Assembly: GCA_013112685.1 (NCBI GenBank)
Contig: JABFGC010000001.1
Location: 372,001 to 436,000 of the forward strand
Origin: Chloroflexota bacterium
GTDB taxonomy: Bacteria; Chloroflexota; Anaerolineae; Anaerolineales; Villigracilaceae
Direction of reading: 5' to 3'
Length of the DNA stretch: 64,000 nt
Made by a program: the position numbers and the translations under genes. Positions 47,315 through 54,425 of this stretch are shown here, piece by piece. Within the stretch, counting starts at the first letter, position 1, and each line of letters begins with the position of its first letter. The notes beneath the pieces are model-generated. The model was given only the letters and a program-made list of their open reading frames with translations, was not told the DNA's origin and did no database searches.

Positions 47315-48937
47315 TTACATTCTGAACACGCCAAACCCGCCCTCTTCCTTCGGCGCGTTCAATACAATGGAAAGCGCCAAGCCTAAAACCTGCCGGGTAT
47401 CCGCCGGGTCAATGATGCCGTCGTCCCAGAGGCGGGCGGTGGAGTGGTAGGGACTGCCTTCGCGTTCGTATTTTTCGAGCAGCGGACGTTTGAACTCCTC
47501 CGCTTCTTCCGCGCTCAGGGCTGGTCTGCCCTCGCGTGCGAGTTGGTCCTGTTTGATGGTGAGCAGGACGTTCGCGGCTTGCTCCCCGCCCATGACGGAG
47601 ATGCGGGCGTTGGGCCACATCCATAAGAAGCGCGAGCCGTAGGCGCGCCCCGCCATGGCGTAGTTGCCCGCGCCGAACGAACCGCCGATGACGAGGGTCA
47701 ATTTGGGAACTTTGGTGGTGGCGACGGCGTGAACCATCTTCGCGCCGTCTTTGGCGATGCCGCCGGTTTCGTAGTCCTTGCCGACCATGAAGCCGGTGAT
47801 GTTTTGCAGAAACAGCAGCGGGATTCCGCGCTGGTCGCACAGTTCGATGAAGTGAGTCCCTTTCAAGGCGGACTCGCCAAACAACACGCCGTTGTTGGCG
47901 ACGATGCCGACGGGGTATCCGTGAATGCGGGCGAAGCCGCACACGAGGGTCGTGCCGTAGCGCGATTTGAATTCGCGGAATTTGCTCCCGTCCGCGATGC
48001 GGGCGATGATCTCGCGCACGTCGAAGGATTCTTTGAAGGTGCGCGGCAGGATGCCGTACAACTCGTCGGCGGGGTACAAAGACTCCTCAGGCGGAGCAAC
48101 TTCCAGTCCAGAAAGATGCGAGTGGATATGTCCGCGAGGGAGGGTTTCCACAATCGCACGAAGGATTTCGATGGCATGGTCGTCATCCTCGGCAAAGTGA
48201 TCCGCCACGCCCGATTTGCGTGTGTGGACGTCCGCGCCGCCCAGTTCCTCGGCGGTGACATCCTCGCCTGTGGCGGCTTTGACCAGCGGAGGTCCGCCCA
48301 GGAAGATCGTCCCTGCACCTTTGACGATGACCGCCTCATCGCTCATGGCGGGAACATACGCGCCGCCCGCCGTGCAGCTGCCCATGACGGTCGCGACCTG
48401 CGGAATTTTTTTTGCGGACATGCGCGCCTGGTTGTAGAAAATGCGCCCAAAGTGATGCGCGTCGGGGAAGACTTCGTCCTGAAACGGCAGGTTCGCGCCG
48501 CCGGAATCCACAAGATACAGGGAGGGCAAATGATTTTCTTCGGCAATCTGCTGGGCGCGCAGGTGTTTCTTGACCGTCATCGGGAAGTACGAGCCGCCTT
48601 TGACGGTGGCATCGTTGGCGACGATCATCACCTCGCGGTTGGAGATGCGCCCGATGCCGGTGACGATGCCCGCGGCGTGCGCGTCGAGGTCGTACATGCC
48701 GAACGCGGCAAGCGGCGAGAGTTCGAGAAAGGGCGAGCCGGGGTCGAGCAGGCGTTCGATGCGTTCGCGCACGAAGAGTTTGCCCTGTTCCTCGTGGCGT
48801 TTGCGGTATTTTTCCCCGCCGCCCTGCCGCACAATGTCAAGCCGCTCACGCAGGATGCGGACGAGGGCGAGGTTGTGTTTTTTGTTTTCGAGAAATTGCG
48901 GGTCGTCAGGGGAGATGGAGGTGGGAAGGGTTTCCAT
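47315..48937 (-). CDS. Acyl-CoA carboxylase, carboxyltransferase subunit (MccB/PccB-like)
   Basis: The 540-residue crotonase-fold enzyme transfers CO2 from biotin to an acyl-CoA. It is closest in style to methylcrotonyl-CoA carboxylase beta: [100 protein letters not shown]. The last motif, together with GAGNYAM, is typical of the MCC type. The start at 48937 has no clear ribosome site. The 5' region is a long degenerate tract. It heads the operon with accC and the carrier. Confidence 0.91.
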   Translation of the reverse strand: METLPTSISPDDPQFLENKKHNLALVRILRERLDIVRQGGGEKYRKRHEEQGKLFVRERIERLLDPGSPFLELSPLAAFGMYDLDAHAAGIVTGIGRISNREVMIVANDATVKGGSYFPMTVKKHLRAQQIAEENHLPSLYLVDSGGANLPFQDEVFPDAHHFGRIFYNQARMSAKKIPQVATVMGSCTAGGAYVPAMSDEAVIVKGAGTIFLGGPPLVKAATGEDVTAEELGGADVHTRKSGVADHFAEDDDHAIEILRAIVETLPRGHIHSHLSGLEVAPPEESLYPADELYGILPRTFKESFDVREIIARIADGSKFREFKSRYGTTLVCGFARIHGYPVGIVANNGVLFGESALKGTHFIELCDQRGIPLLFLQNITGFMVGKDYETGGIAKDGAKMVHAVATTKVPKLTLVIGGSFGAGNYAMAGRAYGSRFLWMWPNARISVMGGEQAANVLLTIKQDQLAREGRPALSAEEAEEFKRPLLEKYEREGSPYHSTARLWDDGIIDPADTRQVLGLALSIVLNAPKEEGGFGVFRM

Positions 48938-48940
48938 GAG

Positions 48941-49066
48941 GGTAAATGGTAAATGGCAATTGGTAAAGTTGGAGGTTGGGGGGGAGGAGTTGGAGGATTG
49001 GAGACTGAAGATTGAGGTTGGTAATTGGGTAATTGGGTAATTGGTAAGCAGGTAATTGAATTGTCG
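48941..49066. repeat. Degenerate tract (GGTAATTGGGTAATTGG type)
   Basis: Words GGTAAATG, GGTAATTG and GGAGTTGGAGG recur for about 125 bp upstream of the carboxyltransferase. No complementary arm is evident here. Confidence 0.7.
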
Positions 49067-49181
49067 TGAGTTTAGCACAAACCCCCAGAAAAACAAACGG
49101 AAATGCGGGGGTCTCTTGCCGCGTTCGGTAGGTTACGATCTCACGTTGCGCAGACATCTTCCTTTTGAGCCGCCAGGAATG

Positions 49182-49223
49182 AAAAAGGGTTGCAGACCGG
49201 GATCGTCCCAATCTGCAACCCTT
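49182..49223 (-). terminator. Terminator of the thiolase/DUF35 operon
   Basis: On the minus strand AAGGGTTGCAGA pairs with TCTGCAACCCTT (12 bp), followed by TTT. It separates this operon from the carboxylase operon. Confidence 0.82.
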
Positions 49224-49239
49224 CGAGGTCAGCCTGTTG

Positions 49240-49701
49240 TTACTTCACGGGTCTGAAATGTTCGATGTCCAAAATCGAGCCTGTGCGCTTGGACTTGGGT
49301 TTCAGCGCCGCTTCCATTTTCATTCCGATTTCCAGCAGGTCGGGGTCGGCGTCCAGTTTGTGGACGATGCCGCCGTCACCGAATTTGATGAAGCCCACCA
49401 GTTCGGGCTCATCGAGCGGGTTGCCTTCGTAATCCACGAAGAGGATGGTGAAGGTGTGCAGTTCGCCGACGAGACCGACATCCACCCACTCGGTCAGTTC
49501 GGAGAGACAGCGCTCACAAAAGGCTGCGGCGGGGACGTAGGTCAAGCCGCAGTTTGGGCAGACCATGCCCATGATCCTGCCTTCGTCTTTCAACGCGCGG
49601 AAGAATTTTTCGCCAGCAATGCCGTAGGTGTAACGGCTGGTGACGGGGAGATTTCCGCGCCAGGCGGCGGGGGCGTGTTTGTCGCGTTCGAGGAGAGTCA
49701 T
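49240..49701 (-). CDS. DUF35 zinc-ribbon/OB-fold acyl-CoA-associated protein 1
   Basis: The 153-residue protein has a rubredoxin-like zinc ribbon (CPNCGLTYVPAAAFCERC) and an OB fold (FTILFVDYEGNPLDEPELVGFIKFGDGG). DUF35 proteins bind CoA esters and bridge thiolase-fold enzymes in archaeal HMG-CoA and steroid-aldolase complexes. The ribosome site is GGAGG. Confidence 0.9.
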   Translation of the reverse strand: MTLLERDKHAPAAWRGNLPVTSRYTYGIAGEKFFRALKDEGRIMGMVCPNCGLTYVPAAAFCERCLSELTEWVDVGLVGELHTFTILFVDYEGNPLDEPELVGFIKFGDGGIVHKLDADPDLLEIGMKMEAALKPKSKRTGSILDIEHFRPVK

Positions 49702-49711
49702 GTTACCTCCA

Positions 49712-49790
49712 GTTATCAGTTATCAGAGATCAGTGATCAGTGGTCAGTTATCAGTGTTCAGTGACTGATTACTGATCACTGATAACTTTC
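49712..49790. repeat. Degenerate heptamer tract (CAGTTATCAGT type)
   Basis: Words CAGTTAT, CAGAGAT, CAGTGAT, CAGTGGT, then complementary ACTGATTACTGATCACTGAT. It lies between the two DUF35 genes. Confidence 0.78.
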
Positions 49791-50318
49791 CTAGATTGGT
49801 TTGAAATACAAAATATCTGTAATCGCGCCTTCGCGTTCGGACTCGGGGTTCCACACGGCTTGGACGCGCATTCCGATGTGAACTTTCTGCGGATCCACTT
49901 CGCCGAGTTTGTGCAGGATGCCGCCCATGACCACAGACGACTCGCTCAACTCCGACGCGCCATCCAGCATGATGACAGCGGGAATCTCAGGCTCGGGGAT
50001 ACGCTGTACGTCCCAGGTAACGTAGCACAGCGAAAATGTATTGACCGTGCCTGTATCCTTCACGGGGACATACTCATTCATCGGCTTGAAGCACCACTCG
50101 CACACAACGCGCGGCGGGACGACGGTCTTGCGGCAGTGCGCGCAATACGAACCGAGGATGACGCCGCGCTTGAGTCCCGCGAGATACGCGCCGATGCCGA
50201 TGCCCGTGTCCCAGGCGTAATCCGCTTTCAGTTCATCGTGGACGAATAACACCTTGCCCTCGTCGAAATCGCTTTCGTGGAGGGATGTGCCAGGGAAGTT
50301 TTTGATTCGTGAAGTCAT
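49791..50318 (-). CDS. DUF35 zinc-ribbon/OB-fold protein 2
   Basis: The 175-residue protein has a zinc ribbon (CAHCRKTVVPPRVVCEWC) and OB fold (NTFSLCYVTWDVQRIPEPEIPAVIMLDGAS). It carries a longer N-terminus than its neighbour and is only distantly similar, so the two likely serve the two different thiolase-fold subunits. The ribosome site is AAGGAG. Confidence 0.9.
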   Translation of the reverse strand: MTSRIKNFPGTSLHESDFDEGKVLFVHDELKADYAWDTGIGIGAYLAGLKRGVILGSYCAHCRKTVVPPRVVCEWCFKPMNEYVPVKDTGTVNTFSLCYVTWDVQRIPEPEIPAVIMLDGASELSESSVVMGGILHKLGEVDPQKVHIGMRVQAVWNPESEREGAITDILYFKPI

Positions 50319-50332
50319 GTTGCTCCTTGTGT

Positions 50333-50377
50333 TGACGATGGACGATTGACCATCGTCTATCGTCCATGGTCCATCGT
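50333..50377. repeat. Degenerate tract (GACGATGGACGATTGACC type)
   Basis: GACGATGGACGATTGACC, then inverted GTCTATCGTCCATGGTCC, between the DUF35 and thiolase-like genes. Confidence 0.72.
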
Positions 50378-51543
50378 TTATCTTCCCATCACCACCACCG
50401 TGCCGACCTGCATGAGGTCGCCCCGGGCTTGCGCGACTCCGCGCCCGGGTTGACCAGGCACTTGACGCCCGCCCGCTTCGCCGCGCAACTGCCAGAACAG
50501 TTCGGCGATCTTCATCAGACCTGCGGCCGCGATCGGGTTGCCCACGCCGAGCAATCCGCCCGAGGGACAGACCGGCATGTTCCCGTCAGGCGCGGCGGTG
50601 CCGTTGATGTAGAGTTCTACGGCTTTGCCGCGATCCGCGAGTTGAAGTCCTTCAAGGTGGTGCAGGGCTTTATAGTCGAACGGATCGTACGGCTCGGCGA
50701 TGTGGATTTCCTTGCGCGGCTCCTTGATGCCCGCCATGTCGTAAGCCATCTTCGCGGCGTATTCGACGTAGCGCGGATAAACGAGGTCGCGGTTCGTCCA
50801 GTAGGCGGAGTCAAGATGCCAGCCCACGCCTTCGATCCAGACGGGTTTGCTGGTGAGGCGCTTGGCGACGTGTTCAGCGGCGAGGATGATCGCCACCGCG
50901 CCGTCGGAGACAGGCGAGACATCGAAGCGCTGCACGGGCCAGGCAAGTGTCTCGGAGTTGAGAACGTCCTCTACAGTGATATCTGCCTCGCCGAGCGCGC
51001 GCAAGGATGGTTCGCAGCGTTGCGTTTGTGCTGCACAGAGACGCGGGCGATATCTTCCTTCTTGATTCCGTACGCGGTCATGTAGCGATTCATTTCGAGC
51101 GCGAAGATCCATAACAGATTCGGTTTCAACGCGCGCTCGGTGGTGTGATCGAAAATCGTAACGAAGGCGGCTTGCGCGTGCGGGTAGTACGAGGACATTT
51201 TTTCCTCAGCCACGACCATCACCACATCGAACATGCCCGAGGCGACGTGATACCAACCCTGAATCGGATTGAAGACTCCCGTCCCGCCGCCGACGTACGA
51301 ACGCATGAACGGTTTGCGCCACGCCCCCGATCCGTCGCTGGCGTACTCGCCATTCATGTGGACTCCGTCGAAGGCGTCGGGCGCGGTGCCGAAGCAGACC
51401 GCCTCGATATCGTCCATGGTCAACTCGCAGGAATCGAGCGCCATCTTTGCGGCTTCCCACGAGAGTTCTTTCGGCGTTTCCAACGCGCGGCGGACGAACT
51501 TGGTCATCCCCGCGCCGATGACTGCAACTTTACGCATTCCCAT
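50378..51543 (-). CDS. Thiolase-fold protein 1, catalytic residues missing (one frameshift)
   Basis: This is an SCP2/lipid-transfer-type thiolase homologue of about 388 residues (AVIGAGMTKFVRRALETPKEL; VVMVVAEEKMS). Where thiolases have the nucleophilic Cys, it reads VGGGTG; the usual GHP histidine motif is GNP (SGGLLGVGNPIAAAGL); no Cys is seen near the C-terminus (QVGTVVVMG). The region EPYDPFDYKALHHLEG keeps tyrosines. The frame slips at about 51000-51010. A retro-aldolase role, as in Ltp2 with its DUF35 partner, is one possibility; a structural subunit is another. Confidence 0.83.
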
Positions 51544-51562
51544 AAGTGGCTCCTTTGTTTCC

Positions 51563-51681
51563 TGTCATTGCGAGGAGGGCGTTCTTCCCGACGAAGCAAT
51601 CCCCCCGTCGTGTTGGGGATTGCTTCGGGTGGTCTCGATACGGCGGAAGAACACCGCCTACTCGACCACCCTCGCAATGAC
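51563..51681. repeat. Dispersed palindromic repeat, copy D, with nested hairpin
   Basis: It starts TGTCATTGCGAGGAGG and ends CCTCGCAATGACG. Inside are GACGAAGCAATCC and GGATTGCTTCGG and a nested inverted pair GGTGGTC...GACCACC (51629-51672). It lies between the two thiolase-like genes. Confidence 0.82.
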
Positions 51682-51690
51682 GGAATGAAA

Positions 51691-52842
51691 TCAATTCATC
51701 AATACTGCGACCGCGCCGCTGGTGGTGGGGACGCCGCGCCAGGATTGGACGAGGCCGACGTGGACATCTTCCAACTGACGCGCGCCCGCTTCGCCGCGTA
51801 ACTGGAGGGTTGCCTCCAACGCCCGATGCAGTCCCGTGGCGTCGAGCAGGTGACCGACTCCCAGGCTGCCCCCTGACACGTTGACGGGGAATTCACCCGC
51901 GGGGTCGAGCGCGCCGTCTTGAAGCAACGCGCCCGCCTGACCGAACTCGCATACACCGAGGGCTTCGAGCGATTGCAGTTCCTTGTAGGCGTAGGTGTCG
52001 TCAACTTCGGCGAAATGGATTTCGGTGTATGGATTCTTTATCCCTGCCTGACGATATGCCATGCGCGTGGCTTTTTCGATGTAAGGTAGTTTCGCCCACT
52101 CGCGCGATTCGAGCGAGGGCGAGTCGTTGCACCAGCCGATGCCCGCGACCCAGATCGGTTTATCGGTGAGGGAGGCGGCGACTTTTTCGGAAGCCAGCAC
52201 CATCACGACCGCGCCGTCCACGGGTTTGGCAGAATCAGCCGTCCCTAGGGGCCAAGCCAAAGAGGGCGCGCCCAGCACCTCGTCGAGGGAGAGATCGGCG
52301 GCGAATGAGGCGAGGGGATTCTTCAGGGCGTTGCGCCGGTTCTTTGAGACGACTCCCGCGCAGGCGTCCTCGTCCGCGCCGCTTTCATAGAGATAACGAT
52401 TCATCTCCATCCCCGCGATGAAGTGCGTGTTGAGGTGCAAGGGACGGTTGAGGACGGGGTCTTGCGCGTACGCGGTGATGGTATCGAGGGTGAGGATGTT
52501 GGAGGCTTTGCTGTGACCCTCGAGCGCGACAATATCGAACTGACCCGTTTGGATGAGCATGACCGCGGTGGCGAGACCGTGAAGCCCATCGCCAGTGATG
52601 GTGTGCATGGACTTCATCGCCGCGCCAAGTTGGTCGGGCGTGTATTCGTCGAAGATGCTCGTGCCTTCGTGGAAGTCCTCCGCGACGGTGACGAAGGAAC
52701 CCACGTCCTTGCGCGGATCCACGCCCGCGTCGTTGTAGGCGCGGACGGCCGCCTCGTAGATCATTTCCTTGTACGACGCGTCGGGGGTCTTGGGTCGAAA
52801 TCCCGCCCAGCCGACGCCGACGATGGCAATGCGTGAGTTCAT
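51691..52842 (-). CDS. Thiolase-fold protein 2, catalytic cysteine missing
   Basis: This 383-residue SCP2-type thiolase homologue begins IAIVGVGWAGFRPKTPDASYKEM. At the nucleophile position it reads ITGDGLHG, so the Cys is replaced (Thr by hand alignment). The GHP motif is partly kept as GVGHLLDATG, and the C-terminal motif TTSGAVAVL has no Cys. It heads the operon; AAGGAG precedes the ATG. With the second thiolase-like gene and two DUF35 genes it probably forms a hetero-oligomeric CoA-ester enzyme. Confidence 0.85.
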   Translation of the reverse strand: MNSRIAIVGVGWAGFRPKTPDASYKEMIYEAAVRAYNDAGVDPRKDVGSFVTVAEDFHEGTSIFDEYTPDQLGAAMKSMHTITGDGLHGLATAVMLIQTGQFDIVALEGHSKASNILTLDTITAYAQDPVLNRPLHLNTHFIAGMEMNRYLYESGADEDACAGVVSKNRRNALKNPLASFAADLSLDEVLGAPSLAWPLGTADSAKPVDGAVVMVLASEKVAASLTDKPIWVAGIGWCNDSPSLESREWAKLPYIEKATRMAYRQAGIKNPYTEIHFAEVDDTYAYKELQSLEALGVCEFGQAGALLQDGALDPAGEFPVNVSGGSLGVGHLLDATGLHRALEATLQLRGEAGARQLEDVHVGLVQSWRGVPTTSGAVAVLMN

Positions 52843-52885
52843 GGAGACTCCTTGTTGTGAAGTGTGATTCTATTGTACAGGAAAA

Positions 52886-52982
52886 GGAGTAATCAGTAAT
52901 CAGTGGACAGTCACCAGTTTTTAGTGGAGAATGTAATTGGTGAGTGGTAATTGGCAATTGGGGATTGATGATTGGGATTGCT
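52886..52982. repeat. Degenerate tract (AATCAGT and AATTGG types mixed)
   Basis: Words AATCAGT and CAGTCACCAGT turn into GGTAATTGG and GGGATTG words upstream of the thiolase-like operon. Confidence 0.65.
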
Positions 52983-53102
52983 GAGGGTTGCGTGGAGAGG
53001 CGTCGCTGCTGGATGGGTAGATTCGCTACGCGCCGCGTAGCCAATTTGCGCTTTCACCCAGATACACTACACACCGTGTAGAGAATCTGCTTTGGGTCCG
53101 TT

Positions 53103-53108
53103 TATAAT
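53103..53108 (+). promoter_or_regulatory. -10 box of the DUF1016 gene, leaderless type
   Basis: TATAAT with a 6-nt gap (CGGCGC) to the ATG; no Shine-Dalgarno is present. Confidence 0.65.
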
Positions 53109-53114
53109 CGGCGC

Positions 53115-54131
53115 ATGAGTTCCAAATCCCTTGTCACCGACATTCAGAAGATTTTGTACACCGCACGGACAAAAACCTACGCGGCGGTTAATTTTGCGAT
53201 GGTGGATGCCTACTGGCAGATCGGCAGGCGGATAGTGGAGGAGGAACAGCAAGGAAAAGGCCGCGCGGATTATGGGACATTTCTCATCAAAGACCTTGCC
53301 AAACAACTGACTGCTGAGTTTGGAAAGGGATTGGATGAGCGCGAACTGAGGCGAATGCGCCAGTTCTATCAGGTATTCCCAATTCGGGACTCACTGCGCC
53401 CCGAATTGACCTGGTCGCATTACCGCCTCATCATGCGCATCGAAAACCCGAACGCCCGCGAATATTACATGAAGGAAGCCGCAGAACAATCGTGGAGCAT
53501 ACGAGTTCTTGACCGCAACATCCACACCCTGTACTACGAACGTCTGCTTGCCTCGCAGGATAAAAAATCCGCCCTCGCCAAAGAAGCGGACTTCGAGAAG
53601 CAGAGTCCTGCCGACTTTATCAAAGACCCATACGTGCTGGAATTTCTCGGCCTACCCGAAGACCCGTCCGTCTCCGAAGCGGAAATGGAGACCGCCATCA
53701 TCACGAAACTCCAGAACTTTCTGCTGGAACTCGGCAAGGGATTTTCGTTCGTGGGGCGACAGGTGCGCGTCAGCACGGAGACCTCCCATTTTTACGTTGA
53801 CCTGGTCTTCTACAATTTCCTGCTCAAATGCTTCGTGTTGATTGACCTGAAAGTGGATAAACTCACCCATCAGAATATCGGACAGATGGACATGTACATC
53901 CGCATGTACGATGACCTTAAACGCACGGAAGGCGATAATCCCACCATTGGCATCATTCTCTGCACGAACAAGGACGAGACCATCGCGCGTTATTCAGTGC
54001 TGAAAGACAGCGAGCAAATCTTTGCGTCGAAATATCGGCTGGTGCTACCGACCGAGGAGGAATTACAGGCGGAATTGGAACGTGAGAAACGCCAGTTTTT
54101 GCGGGAACGCGCAGGGGAGTATCAGGTGTAG
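53115..54131 (+). CDS. DUF1016 (YhcG-type) PD-(D/E)XK nuclease-like protein
   Basis: The 338-residue protein has the N-terminal DUF1016 helical domain (NFAMVDAYWQIGRRIVEEEQQGKGRADYG; WSHYRLIMRI) and a C-terminal PD-(D/E)XK-like nuclease domain. In the latter, the Asp of HFYVDLVFYN and the motif VLIDLKVDKL (D-x-K) are plausible active-site residues. Such genes are common in variable and defence regions; the biological target is unknown. A strong terminator follows. Confidence 0.87.
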   Translation: MSSKSLVTDIQKILYTARTKTYAAVNFAMVDAYWQIGRRIVEEEQQGKGRADYGTFLIKDLAKQLTAEFGKGLDERELRRMRQFYQVFPIRDSLRPELTWSHYRLIMRIENPNAREYYMKEAAEQSWSIRVLDRNIHTLYYERLLASQDKKSALAKEADFEKQSPADFIKDPYVLEFLGLPEDPSVSEAEMETAIITKLQNFLLELGKGFSFVGRQVRVSTETSHFYVDLVFYNFLLKCFVLIDLKVDKLTHQNIGQMDMYIRMYDDLKRTEGDNPTIGIILCTNKDETIARYSVLKDSEQIFASKYRLVLPTEEELQAELEREKRQFLRERAGEYQV

Positions 54132-54141
54132 ATGTCAAATG

Positions 54142-54170
54142 GACTCGGCGGTGGGCTGAGTCCTTTTTTG
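54142..54170 (+). terminator. Rho-independent terminator of the DUF1016 gene
   Basis: GGACTCGGC pairs with GCTGAGTCC (one G-U pair), followed by six T. Confidence 0.85.
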
Positions 54171-54315
54171 TCAAGCAAACCATCCTCGAATGGTTCACGA
54201 ATTCACGAATGTCTTGCGCAAATTCGTGCATTCGTGGAAGGTTTTGTTCGTGGACGGTATTTCATCCTTCATCCTTGCAATCATCCTCTCCGCCTCCTCA
54301 TACGCTCAATTCAAA

Positions 54316-54422
54316 TGTTATTGCGAGCCGCCGCAGGCGGCGAAGCAATCCCCGCATAACAAGCGTGCTTCTTTTATTGGGAGATTGCTTCGTCGTCGCT
54401 CCGCTCCTCCTCGCAACGACAT
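54316..54422. repeat. Dispersed palindromic repeat, copy E
   Basis: It begins TGTTATTGCGAG and ends CTCCTCGCAACGACAT, with GGCGAAGCAATCC and GAGATTGCTTCGTCG inside. The right arm nearly equals that of copy A. Confidence 0.83.
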
Positions 54423-54425
54423 ATG

